DNA of 64,000 bases from Rhodoblastus sp963710275 (lineage in GTDB: Bacteria > Pseudomonadota > Alphaproteobacteria > Rhizobiales > Beijerinckiaceae), in contig CAVPZS010000005.1 of NCBI GenBank assembly GCA_963710275.1, forward strand, positions 62,001-126,000, written 5' to 3'. Below are positions 1-8,697 of this stretch, piece by piece. Each line of letters starts with the position of its first letter. Position 1 is the first letter of the stretch. A program made the position numbers and the translations under genes. The notes beneath the pieces are model-generated. The model saw only the letters and a list, made by a program, of their open reading frames with translations, was not told the origin of the DNA and searched no databases.

Positions 1-95
1 AGCGCCTCGCGGGCGAGGAAATCCTGCGGCGTTTCTTCGCGGATCGACGGCTTCGTCGAAGGCCGAACGACTTCTGGCGGAAGCACTAGTATCAT
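1..95 (-). CDS. Partial CDS, N-terminus of an unknown protein
   Basis: About 31 N-terminal residues are present, beginning MILVLPPEVV and running off the left edge of the window. The start is placed at the ATG whose upstream sequence carries GGAGG five bases before it; an in-frame ATG four codons earlier lacks such a site. It lies 115 bp downstream of the ornithine decarboxylase locus on the same strand. In related bacteria an acetyltransferase often follows this decarboxylase, but too little is visible here to assign a family. Confidence 0.45.
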   Translation of the reverse strand, partial: MILVLPPEVVRPSTKPSIREETPQDFLAREA

Positions 96-210
96 CGGGA
101 CCTCCATCGGGTCGCATATTTCCGCCGCCGGTTTTCGCCAACGCGCGGGGTGAGGAGGCCGCCGCCCCGAGGGGCGACGCTTGATAGCGGGAGAAGCGGA
201 GACTGCGTAC

Positions 211-1354
211 TCAGATCACGTAGGACTTCAGCGGCGGAAAGCCATTGAAGCCAACGGCGGAATAGGTCGTCGTATAGGCGCCCGTGCCCTCGATCAGCAC
301 CTTGGCGCCGATCTCGAGACTGATCGGCAGCAGATACGGCTCCTTCTCGTAGAGCACGTCGACCGAATCGCAGGTCGGGCCGGCCAGCACGCAAGGCTCC
401 GCGGGTCCGCGTCGTAATCGGTGCGGATCGGATAGCGGATCATCTCGTCCATGGTCTCGGCCAGCCCGTTGAACTTGCCGATGTCGAGATAGACCCACTT
501 CACCTTGTCATCGTCCGACTTCTTCGAAATCAGCACGACTTCCGCCTCGATCACGCCCGGCGTTGCCGACCATGCCGCGGCCCGGCTCGATGATCGTCTC
601 GGGGATGCGGTTGCCGAAATGTCGTCGCAGCGCCGTGAAAATCGCGTCGCCATAGGTGCGCACGGTCGACACGCGCTTCAAATATTGCGTCGGGAAGCCG
701 CCGCCGAGATTGACCATCTGCAGGTTGATGCCGCGCTCGGCCAGATCCTTGAACACGCCGGCCGGCGCTTTTCAGCGCGCGGTTCCACATGCGCGGATTG
801 CGCTGCTGCGAACCGACATGGAAGGACAGGCCATGCGCCTCCAGGCCGAGGCGATGGGCGTGTTCGAGCACGCGCGGCGCCATTTCCGCGGCGCAGCCGA
901 ACTTGCGCGACAGCGGCCATTCCGCGCCATTGCCGTCGCAGAGCATGCGGCAGAACACCTTTGAGCCCGGCGCGGCGCGGGCGATCTTTTCGACCTCGGC
1001 CTCGCAATCGACGGCGAACAGGCGCACGCCCAGCTCGAAGGCGCGGGCGATGTCGCGCTCCTTCTTGATGGTGTTGCCGATAGGAAATGCGCTCGGGCGT
1101 CGCGCCGGCGGCCAGCGCCTGCTCGATTTCGACCACCGAGGCGCAATCGAAGCAGGAGCCGAGGCTCGGCGAGCAGCGCCAGCACTTCCGGCGCCGGATT
1201 GGCCTTCACGGCGTAGAACACGCGCGTGTCGGGCAACGCCTTGGCGAAAGCGGCGTAATTGTCGCGCACGACCTCGAGGTCGAGCACGAGGCAAGGCCCG
1301 GCGTTGACGTCCTCCGCGGCGGTCGCGCAGGAAGTGGAGAATACGATCGGTCAT
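211..1354 (-). CDS. odc: Ornithine decarboxylase, group IV PLP type (frameshifted)
   Basis: Joining the reading frames gives a protein of about 380 residues, the usual length of alphaproteobacterial type III PLP-dependent ornithine/lysine decarboxylase, which makes putrescine from ornithine. Visible landmarks are FYAVKANP (the PLP lysine), SFHVGSQQ, the glycine-rich NLGGGFP, IEPGRGMVG, and the C-terminal CDSVDVLYE with the catalytic cysteine. The frame changes at about 1322, 1163, 1081, 765, 565 and 405. Most are repaired by removing one G or C, which points to consensus errors or, less likely, a decayed gene. Start is an ATG giving MTDRILHFL. Confidence 0.8.
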
Positions 1355-2150
1355 CGCGGCATCCCTTCGAAGGGCGCGGGCTTTTCGCGCCAGAAAGAAC
1401 AGGGCTTCGGAGTGGATGAGCGTCAGCCGTCCGCATGCGCGCGATGGAGACGCGACGTGCGAATGGACAAACGCCATCCGTGATCGTTCAGCATCGCGCT
1501 GACATGCGCGACAGGACGATCGGGTGCTGCGCCGTGGACGCCAAAAACCCGGAGGGCGCGAAGCGCATCCAAGATCTGTCAGCGGCCTTCGATTGGAAAG
1601 GGAGATCCCGATCCGCACGCCCGGCAAGAAAGACAAGCCTCTTCGGTAAGCCGGCCTTTGGAGGGCCGACAGAGACGAAAAAGCCCGGTCCGTCGTTGCT
1701 TTAAGTCGCGATCCCCCGTGCAGACGGGGTTCGCCGGTTCGCCTCCGGCTGCCGGTTTGTTTTTCAGGCGGTTCACCGGCCTCTTGTCCGGATTACCCGC
1801 CAACCGACACACGACCACAGGCACGTGCGATTTGGGCAAGTCGATGAATTGGGTATTCGCCGAGCGAAATGCAAGAAAAAAATGCGCAAAGCCCGGCCAT
1901 TATTTTCGGCAGGTGTGGTTTCCAGGTCGCATCGCCGGCCGCGCAAGGCGCGTTCGCCCTCAGCCGTGCTGGCCGCCTTGCGGAAGCCGCAAAACGCCAT
2001 TAACTCCCTTCTCGTCCCGCCTGCCTGTTCCCGAAAAGTCGCTGACGTTTCGCAAACGAATAAGTGGCACAGTTCGGCATGACGAGTTGCTCCGTCCGCG
2101 CGATTCGCCGCCGCGAGGAACCGCCAGACCGTGAAGTGAAACCGCCGACC
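1355..2150. other. Gene-free stretch upstream of odc and opgD
   Basis: Nearly 800 bases separate the divergent odc and opgD loci. Short open frames exist on both strands but they lack a convincing ribosome binding site and give Arg/Ser-rich translations typical of GC-rich non-coding DNA. I see no RNA gene or repeat. The promoters of both flanking genes should lie here; no clear -35/-10 pair or operator stood out. Confidence 0.5.
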
Positions 2151-3751
2151 ATGCCGCATTTCGACCGCCGCACCCTGCTGAACGCTCCTCGCCCTCTCCG
2201 GCGCCGCCGCATTGGCGCCCCGCGCCCTCGCTCCAGCGCCCTGGCTCAAGGCGCGTCGCAACCGAACAACGAGCCAGCCGCCGGCGCCGCATTTCGGCTT
2301 GGAGGACGTGATCAGGCGCGCGCGCGACCTCGCCAACGCCCCTTATGACGCCCTGCCGCCGAAACTGCCCGACGCGCTGACCAAGATGGATTTCGACTCC
2401 TATCGCGACATCCGCTTCAAGGCCGACAAGTCGCCGCTCGGCCCGGCCAACGGCCCCTTCCGCCTGCAATTGTTCCATCCCGGCTTCATCTACAACCGCC
2501 CGGTGGTGGTGAACACGATCCGCGACGGCATCTCGACGCCGGTGCCCTATGCCGCCAACCTGTTCGACTACGGCCGCAACAAACTCGACCACGCCCTGCC
2601 GGTCAATCTCGGCTTCGCCGGCTTCCGCCTGCATTATCCGCTCAACAGCCCGCACGGCATCGACGAAGTCGTCTCCTTCCTCGGCGCCAGCTATTTCCGC
2701 TTCCTCGGCCGCGGCCAGACCTATGGGTTGTCGGCGCGGGGCCTGTCGGTCGCCACCGGCGGCGACGACGAGGAATTCCCCTTCTTCCGCGAATTCTGGA
2801 TCGAGACCTCCAAGGACACGCCGGAAAAGGCGACGATCTACGCTCTGCTCGACGGCGCCTCGGTCACCGGCGCCTACCGCTTCGACCTCTATCCCGGATG
2901 TCGAGAGCGTGATGGAAGTGTCAGGCGACCATTTTCCCGCGCCGCGAGAACGTCAAGTTCGGCATGGCGCCGCTGACCTCGATGTACTTCTTCGGCGAGG
3001 ACCGCGGCAAGTTCTCCGACGATTATCGTGGCCGAATTGCACGATTCCGACGGATTGCTGATGCATACCGGCGCCGGCGAATGGATCTGGCGCCCGCTGC
3101 GCGCGCCGCGCGTCGTCACCATGTCGACCTTCGCCGATCAGACGCATCAAGGGATTTGGCCTGGTCCAGCGCGACCGCAATTTCGACCATTACCAGGATC
3201 TCGAACTCGACTACGAGACGCGGCCCGACCTATTTCGTCGAACCGCATGGCGACTGGGGCGAAGGCCGCGATCGAACTGCTCGAACTCGCGACCAAGGAC
3301 GAGACGGCCGACAATATCGTCGCCTACTGGACCCCGAAGAAGCCCGCCGGAAGCTGGCAAGGCCTTCGCCTTTTCCTATCGCATCCGCTCCGTGCTCGAA
3401 GCGCCCGACCTCTCGCCGAACGGGCGGGTGAGGAACATCTGGAAGACCAGCCCCAAGGCGCTGGGCTCCAACGAGGCCGTCGATGTCGGCTCGCGCCGCT
3501 TCATCGTCGATTTCGCCGGCGGCGATCTCGGCTTTTACCAGCCGGACCCGAACATGGTCGAGATTGCGGCGTCGACCTCGCAAGGCAAGGTGATGCGCAC
3601 CATCCTGGAGCCCAATCCGCATATCAACGGCTTCAGGGCCATGATCGACGTGGAGGTCGAACCCGGCCAGAGCACTGACGTCCGCGCTTTCCTGCGCGTC
3701 GGACCGCGCGCCCTGACCGAGACCATCATCATGCCCTGGAAGGCCGAATAG
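2151..3751 (+). CDS. opgD: Periplasmic glucan biosynthesis protein OpgD/MdoG family, copy 1 (frameshifted)
   Basis: Corrected translation gives about 530 residues, beginning with a twin-arginine leader (FDRRTLL followed by a hydrophobic Ala/Leu stretch), then the OpgG/OpgD beta-sandwich. Family landmarks include SFLGASYFR, YGLSARGL, MAPLTSMYFF, HDSDGLLM and NIVAYW. These proteins shape osmoregulated periplasmic glucans. The frame is broken at about 2190, 2896, 2937, 3030, 3150, 3222, 3262 and 3362, nearly always by an extra C or G; the length is consistent with eight one-base insertions. A second, intact paralogue lies at 22038-23642. Either badly polished sequence or a recent pseudogene. Confidence 0.8.
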
Positions 3752-3757
3752 GCGCCG

Positions 3758-4576
3758 TCAAAGCAGCGCGTCGCCGGCCTTGAGATAGGCGCGCAGGATG
3801 CGGCGCAGGCCGATCGACGCTGCCATGGCCTGCTGCTGGCATTCGGCGAACTGCGGCTCCCCGCCCTGCACGCCCGCGGAAAAATGGGTGATCGCGGTGA
3901 CGGCGGCGGCGCGCAGCCCCAGGCGCTTCGCCAGGATGATCTCCGGCGCGACGCCAAAACCAACCAGGTCGGCGCCGATCTGCCGCGCCATCCTGCTTTC
4001 CGCCGGGGTCGGGAAGGTCGGCCCGGAGAACCAGGAAAACACGCCTTCGTGCAAGGTGACGCCGGCGGTGGCGGCGGCGCGCTTGAGCCGACGGTGGATG
4101 CGGCCGTCATAGGCGTCGTTCAGGCCCACGAAGGCGCGCGAATCGATCAGGCCGATCAGCGGATTGAGACCGGAAAAATTGATGTGGTCGGTGACCAGGG
4201 CGAGATTGCCGGGGTAAAGGTCCTGTCGCACCGATCCGGCGGTCGCAAACAGCAGCAATTGTCGCGCGCCCAGCGCTTTGAGCAGCTCCAGCGCGTCATT
4301 CATGCAGGCGGGGTCGCCGGAATTATAGAAATGCGCCTGGCCGTTCAGGAGGACGATCGCTTCGCCCTCGAGTTTGCCGATGGTGAGCCGCGCGGCCTGG
4401 CCCGGCTCGTCAAGCGCCGGCAGACAGGGCAGGTCGGCGTAGGGAAAGCTGACCGCTCCGGAGAGGCCCTCCGCCATGCCGCCGAGGCCAGGACCGAGCA
4501 CCGCGGCGAATTCGACCGGTTCGGTAACGCCATGGGCGCGCAGGATCTGCAAGGATTGATCGACGGCGCCCGACAT
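3758..4576 (-). CDS. punA: Purine nucleoside phosphorylase (divergent)
   Basis: A 272-residue protein of the trimeric purine nucleoside phosphorylase family (inosine/guanosine phosphorolysis). It has the phosphate-binding GPGLGG near the N-terminus, DHINFSGLNPLIG in the middle, and the GPTFPTPAES segment of the family GPxFETPAE motif. Several usually invariant positions differ: FGVAPE replaces the usual MSTVPE, HFYNSGD replaces HxYEG, and ITHFSAG replaces ITNxAAG, so base specificity may differ. It follows cdd by 20 bp on the same strand, which supports a nucleoside salvage operon. Confidence 0.8.
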   Translation of the reverse strand: MSGAVDQSLQILRAHGVTEPVEFAAVLGPGLGGMAEGLSGAVSFPYADLPCLPALDEPGQAARLTIGKLEGEAIVLLNGQAHFYNSGDPACMNDALELLKALGARQLLLFATAGSVRQDLYPGNLALVTDHINFSGLNPLIGLIDSRAFVGLNDAYDGRIHRRLKRAAATAGVTLHEGVFSWFSGPTFPTPAESRMARQIGADLVGFGVAPEIILAKRLGLRAAAVTAITHFSAGVQGGEPQFAECQQQAMAASIGLRRILRAYLKAGDALL

Positions 4577-4596
4577 TGCGGCTCCAGAAAAAGTTG

Positions 4597-5001
4597 TCAG
4601 CTCCGCCCCAGCAAGTCAGGGCCAAAAGCATGAGGAAGAAGGTCAGTCAAGTTCAAGGATAGCGCGCCGCCGGCCGGGTCGGCAAGGTGAATCAAAGCGT
4701 TGTCACAGGCAAACTCGGCGATGCGCTGGCGGCAGGCGCCGCAGGGCGCAAGTTTTTGCGGCCCCGGCCCGACGACGAGTATTTCGGCGATACGGGTTTC
4801 CCCCGCGGCGATCATCGCCGAAATCGCCGAGGTCTCGGCGCAGACGCCCAGGGGATAGGCGGCGTTCTCGACGTTGCAGCCGGAAAACAGCGCGCCCTTG
4901 TCCGTGCGCAGCGCCGCGCCGACCGGAAAACGCGAATAGGGCGCATAGGCCCGCTCCTGGGCCTGTTTCGCGAGCGTGAAAAGCTGGTCGATCGCGGTCA
5001 T
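4597..5001 (-). CDS. cdd: Cytidine deaminase
   Basis: A 134-residue zinc hydrolase converting cytidine and deoxycytidine to uridine forms. The zinc site is complete: GVCAETSAI (Cys and the catalytic Glu) and PCGACRQ (two Cys). The N-terminal YAPYSRFPVGAAL and GCNVENAAYP match the homotetrameric small form. It sits between an outer-membrane protein gene (10 bp upstream) and the purine phosphorylase (20 bp downstream), so all three are probably cotranscribed. Confidence 0.95.
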   Translation of the reverse strand: MTAIDQLFTLAKQAQERAYAPYSRFPVGAALRTDKGALFSGCNVENAAYPLGVCAETSAISAMIAAGETRIAEILVVGPGPQKLAPCGACRQRIAEFACDNALIHLADPAGGALSLNLTDLLPHAFGPDLLGRS

Positions 5002-5010
5002 GGGTTCTCT

Positions 5011-5856
5011 CTAGAAACGCCTCCACAGCGCCAGCAGCGCGCCGGACTCGCGATAGGCGCCCTGCCCGGCGATGGTTGTAAAGCCTCCGGCCTGCGCGCG
5101 CCAGTCGGCATTGAGGCTGTAGACGAGACTGAACTGCGCCTTGGACTGGGACCAATGGGGGTAGGCGGGATTGGCGGACGGCGCCGACACGATGTTGAAG
5201 CTCTGCGCCAGAGCGAGCAACCTCGGCGTCAGATAGAGGCCGAAGGTCAGGTCGGCCCGCGCCTCGTCGGGCGCCGCCCCGCCACGCAGTCGCCCGCCCG
5301 CCTCGATGTCGACAAAGGCCGGGAGGGTCCCGACATCAACGTTCTTTCCCAGCAGCAGGCGGAAATCGAAATCGGGCTGGCTCGTTCCCTGCAGCCAGTT
5401 TTTTGTCGCGCCGGCCGTCGTGGGCAGGCGCGCCTCGGCCTGAAAGGTCAGCACCGTCGTATCGTCGCGCCAGAGCCGCGCCTGCGCGCCGATCTCGCTG
5501 TCGCCAAGGCCGGTGAAACGCTGGTTATCGGGCGCTCCCAGCGTCGTGCCCTGCGCCGAGGGCTTGATCAGCGCCGCCAGCCAGTCGGTGACGCCGTAAT
5601 CGACGAAGGCCGAGGCTTGCAGGCTGCGATAGAGCGGCGTCGGGGTGAAGCGCCCGACCTGGTCGAAGCCGACATTGGCCTGATCGAACAGGGTGGTGAC
5701 GATGATTTCGCCATGCCCCGCCTCCGGGGTCCAGGCGCCGGCCCAAGCCGCCGGCGCAGAAGCAAAAAAGGCCGAAAGCGCAAGCGCAAGAAAGCCGGCC
5801 GAGCGCCAAAGCCCCGCCAGCCCGATCTTCCCGCATTGGCGAAGGCATCGCCGCAA
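5011..5856 (-). CDS. Predicted outer-membrane beta-barrel protein, unknown function
   Basis: A 281-residue protein with a long basic N-terminus and a hydrophobic signal segment ending APAAWA. The mature part has alternating polar and aromatic residues, ends in RRF (C-terminal aromatic as in outer-membrane barrels), and resembles generic transporter-type barrels. It is first in a tight three-gene operon with cdd and the purine phosphorylase, so a channel for nucleosides is a reasonable inference, but no specific family motif is visible. Confidence 0.65.
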   Translation of the reverse strand: MRRCLRQCGKIGLAGLWRSAGFLALALSAFFASAPAAWAGAWTPEAGHGEIIVTTLFDQANVGFDQVGRFTPTPLYRSLQASAFVDYGVTDWLAALIKPSAQGTTLGAPDNQRFTGLGDSEIGAQARLWRDDTTVLTFQAEARLPTTAGATKNWLQGTSQPDFDFRLLLGKNVDVGTLPAFVDIEAGGRLRGGAAPDEARADLTFGLYLTPRLLALAQSFNIVSAPSANPAYPHWSQSKAQFSLVYSLNADWRAQAGGFTTIAGQGAYRESGALLALWRRF

Positions 5857-5970
5857 GGAGCCGCCCGTCCGTTGTCAGATATAACCCAACGGAAACTAGA
5901 GCGGCGCGGTTGATGCAGACAAGCGCGAATCGAACATTTGCGCGCTTGTCCGGAAAAGAGTTTCGCGAAC

Positions 5971-6165
5971 TCAGTGGTAGATGCAGATTCCGCTACGATC
6001 GCAGCGGCGATGGTGCGGATAGAGGAACGACGGTCCGGCGCACGAGCGATAGTAATGATAGCCGGTCTCGCCCCAGCGCGCGCAACTGGCGTCGGCGGCG
6101 GTGGTCATCAGGCTGACGACGGAGAGGGCCGCGACCAGCATCATCGCAAATTTCAAACTTTCCAT
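5971..6165 (-). CDS. Small secreted Cys/His-rich protein
   Basis: 64 residues. The chosen ATG has GGAGG six bases upstream, whereas the longer in-frame start does not. Residues 1-26 form a signal peptide ending TTAADA. The short mature part of about 38 residues holds four cysteines and many Tyr/His (YHYYRSC, YPHHRRC, GICIYH), suggesting a disulfide-stabilised periplasmic peptide. Not recognised as a named family. Confidence 0.6.
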   Translation of the reverse strand: MESLKFAMMLVAALSVVSLMTTAADASCARWGETGYHYYRSCAGPSFLYPHHRRCDRSGICIYH

Positions 6166-6249
6166 TTTGGCCTCCAGAACCGGTTGCGAACGCCCCCCAG
6201 CGGCGCTCATGGAAAACCAACGGCGGAGTTAACGAAAGGTTGCAATGAT

Positions 6250-6480
6250 TTAGCTGCGGCGCCCTGATTTCCCGGGCTCCGGACCGCGCACGGCGGCGTC
6301 GGCAGCCATGCGCATATAGGACTGAGCCATTCCTGGCGAAAAAAGCGCAGTTACCGTCGACCCGTTCGGTCCATTTGCACAGGGGAATGATGGCTCGTTC
6401 GCCGCCATGACGGCTTCATGCGCATGGCCGATGGCGATGACGAAACTCGGCTCTCCCAAGTTCAGTTCGAGTTGTTCCAT
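6250..6480 (-). CDS. Hypothetical protein, weak
   Basis: A 76-residue open frame starting MEQLELNLGEPSFV. There is no Shine-Dalgarno sequence and no recognisable domain. It is included because its amino-acid composition is less Arg/Ser-biased than most shadow frames and nothing else occupies this stretch. It may be non-coding. Confidence 0.25.
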   Translation of the reverse strand: MEQLELNLGEPSFVIAIGHAHEAVMAANEPSFPCANGPNGSTVTALFSPGMAQSYMRMAADAAVRGPEPGKSGRRS

Positions 6481-6702
6481 GGCCGCCGCCAAGCGCCACA
6501 ACGGTTTTATGACCGGTCAAACTCGAGAAGAGCAAGGAGGACTTGGTGGTCCACCACCAGGACAAATGCTGTTTCAGGAATCGCCCCGCGAGTCAAAACT
6601 TTCGAGACCTCCCGACTGGGAGAGTCCTTACGGACGCGCCAAGTATTATTACAGTCAAAAGGAAAAAATCCAAATGATTTCTGGAAATTTTAGTCGCCGG
6701 CC

Positions 6703-7626
6703 TTAATCCGGCTTTATAGGGTGGTAAAGCAACCCAAGTTGCTCGAATGTATCTGGACGCTCGTGGAAGTAGGCCGTCCTTGCAGGCCTAAAAACAAACG
6801 AACCGGGGCTGAGAAGGGGATCAAGTGGTGTATTCGTATAATTAAATCCACCGTTGCCGATATCTTCGACCTGCATATTCAAATGAATCGCGACTGTGGG
6901 AATCGTGAATTCGTGATGCCCGCGCCAGTCGGGTGACGCCATCGCCTTGACATACGCGCGCATGAAACGTTGTGACAGCCTCATGATCGGGTGGAAGTCG
7001 CGATACCAGTGGATGGCCTCTGGCCTCTTCGGAGCGGCTGCGGACTTCCAATGGCACCAGTTCGGATCGTCGGCCGAGCTCGTTAGCGTCGTGGTCAACA
7101 AGTCCGCGCGATTGCGCTTGAATTGACCAAAAAACGCGCTCCAGTCGCCGGCATAATCCACGTCGAATTCGATCATCCAGACGTACGGATACGGCGCCAT
7201 AAGTCCGATGGGGATCCAGATTGTGTCAAGATAGCCAGGAATCACGCAGCCATTCGCAAGCATCGCGGCCCAGCGCAGTGGCATCAATCGTTCGGCGTCC
7301 GCAGATAGGATCACCGGTATCGGCGAAGAATTTACCAACAAATAAACGTCGATATAGTCCTTCGCCTGGGCGCAAAGGCGTTTAAATTGGCTGATCACGC
7401 GCTCGCTGGCGGTGCTGGCAAGAAATAAGGCGCAATGGCGCGTCCTAAATTTTGCGACGAGATCAACCCAAAAGGGGCGATCGAAATGGTGGAATCTACT
7501 TACATCTGAACAGCTGATCGAATCCGCAAATCGCCTGTCATAAGGCCATATCTTCGCCACGACTTTTTCAGCTAACGAAGAATGACGCGGCCGGTTAGCA
7601 TCCATTTCTTGACCGAACTGGGCCAT
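6703..7626 (-). CDS. Glycosyltransferase-like protein of unknown function
   Basis: 307 residues from an ATG with GGA seven bases upstream. The frame stays open into the adjacent tRNA gene, so longer starts were rejected. The middle contains YVWMIEFDVDY, a hydrophobic strand followed by acidic residues like the DxD metal site of GT-A folds, and the C-terminal half is rich in Trp, Tyr and His. No close family is recognised. Codon use is clearly less GC-rich than the neighbours (many A/T third positions), and the gene ends about 120 bp from tRNA-Ala, both consistent with acquisition by transfer. Confidence 0.6.
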   Translation of the reverse strand: MAQFGQEMDANRPRHSSLAEKVVAKIWPYDRRFADSISCSDVSRFHHFDRPFWVDLVAKFRTRHCALFLASTASERVISQFKRLCAQAKDYIDVYLLVNSSPIPVILSADAERLMPLRWAAMLANGCVIPGYLDTIWIPIGLMAPYPYVWMIEFDVDYAGDWSAFFGQFKRNRADLLTTTLTSSADDPNWCHWKSAAAPKRPEAIHWYRDFHPIMRLSQRFMRAYVKAMASPDWRGHHEFTIPTVAIHLNMQVEDIGNGGFNYTNTPLDPLLSPGSFVFRPARTAYFHERPDTFEQLGLLYHPIKPD

Positions 7627-7747
7627 GATTTTCCAAAGGCGGCCGCCGAAGCCTAGCGAAAGCGGCGCTGAGCGCCAGCATTGCAGACGGGGATAACAAC
7701 TTGATCCTGCGGACGCGCCCCACCGCGCCGAGTTTGCCAATGTGGAG

Positions 7748-7824
7748 TGGTGGAGCTGTGGGGAATTCGAACCCCTGACCTCTGCAGTGCGATTGCAGCG
7801 CTCTCCCATCTGAGCTACAGCCCC
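7748..7824 (-). tRNA. tRNA-Ala, anticodon CGC, CCA encoded
   Basis: The minus strand gives a complete cloverleaf starting GGGGCTG and ending in encoded CCA, with anticodon CGC in the loop ATCGCAC. The acceptor stem has the G3-U70 pair that is the alanine identity element. The T-arm is odd: the loop reads TTCGAATT (eight bases rather than seven) and the outermost stem pair is A-A, giving 77 nt instead of 76. A one-base insertion in the sequence would explain the loop. Confidence 0.9.
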
Positions 7825-7971
7825 GTTCCGGAGGCGGTGTTTAGGGCCCGGGCGCTTTCCTGTCAATCGTGGCGATTGAAAAACGCCCCAAGGCGCGCGC
7901 TGAAAACTTGTTTGTGGTCCCGCAAGCGCTTAAACATCTCGGGCCATTCGCATGAAATTCCCGGAGTCGCA

Positions 7972-8294
7972 ATGTCCGCCGCAGCCTTCATCATTCCCGT
8001 CTTCGCGGTGCTCAACATGGCCCTCGACCTCTATTGGTGGGTCATCATCGTCATGGCGGTCATGTCCTGGCTGCTGGCCTTCGACGTCATCAACATGCGC
8101 AACGATTTCGTCCGCTCGATCTGGAACGCCGTCACCGCCCTGACCGAGCCGCGCTGCGGCCGATCCGCCGGTTCGTGCCGCCCATCGGCGGCATGGATAT
8201 TTCGCCGATCGTCCTGCTGCTGCTGCTCTCCTTCATCCAGATGGAGCTGAATGCGGCGCTGGTCTGCGCTCCGCGTTCATGTCCTCGCCGCTAA
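7972..8294 (+). CDS. YggT family membrane protein (frameshifted)
   Basis: About 100 residues with two hydrophobic segments: the first spans the N-terminal 40 residues (SAAAFIIPVFAVLNMAL onward), the second is GGMDISPIVLLLLLSFIQ, the typical C-terminal YggT segment. Between them lies the family signature WNAVTALTEP followed, in another frame, by LRPIRRFVPP, so one base is lost or gained near 8150. YggT proteins are small membrane proteins implicated in membrane or division processes. A DUF167 gene overlaps its end, the usual yggT-yggU order. Confidence 0.75.
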
Positions 8295-8634
8295 TGGCCG
8301 CGCCGGGCGGAAAACCGTGGGTTCGCGGGCTGACGGCCTGAACCTCCATGTCCGCCTGACGCCCAAATCCTCGCGCGACGCGCTGGAGGGCGTGGAAATC
8401 CTCGCCGACGGCAATTGCGTGCTCAAGGCGCGGGTGCGTGCGGTTCCCGAAGACGGCAAGGCCAATGACGCGCTGATCGCGCTGGCGGCGAAGACCTTGA
8501 AAATCCCGGCCTCGACCATTCGCCTCGCGTCCGGCGCAACCTCGCGGCACAAGGTGCTGGCGCTCGACGGCGACGCCGCGGAACTCACGGCCAAGCTTGA
8601 GGCCATTTCGAAAGCGTCTGCCCAAAAGCCCTAG
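8251..8634 (+). CDS. DUF167 (YggU) family protein
   Basis: The conserved part starts near 8337 with GLNLHVRLTPKSSRDAL and continues through ARVRAVPEDGKANDALI and IRLASGATSRHK to the end, matching the roughly 100-residue DUF167 domain. The start is uncertain. The ATG used here has GGAG four bases upstream but overlaps yggT, while an ATG at 8294 would be the likelier start if a base is missing near 8330. Function unknown; it is conserved beside YggT. Confidence 0.75.
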   Translation: MRRWSALRVHVLAANGRAGRKTVGSRADGLNLHVRLTPKSSRDALEGVEILADGNCVLKARVRAVPEDGKANDALIALAAKTLKIPASTIRLASGATSRHKVLALDGDAAELTAKLEAISKASAQKP

Positions 8635-8697
8635 TTGCCAAACGCCCGGTCCTCGGCCTATCTGCACGGCAAAGCAGCCATTTCGGGGGCGCGGAAA

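Noticed and set aside
1435..1839. Short frames on both strands between odc and opgD
   Set aside because: No ribosome binding site, composition like non-coding GC-rich DNA, and they overlap each other.
6542..6561. Hairpin CTTGGTGG-TCCA-CCACCAGG as a terminator or IS end
   Set aside because: No T-run follows, no matching copy or transposase was found, and no gene ends nearby on the proper strand.
7627..7866. N-terminal extension of the glycosyltransferase-like gene through tRNA-Ala
   Set aside because: The translation GAVAQMGERCNRT is a well-known artefact of reading across a tRNA gene; the start at 7626 has its own ribosome binding site.
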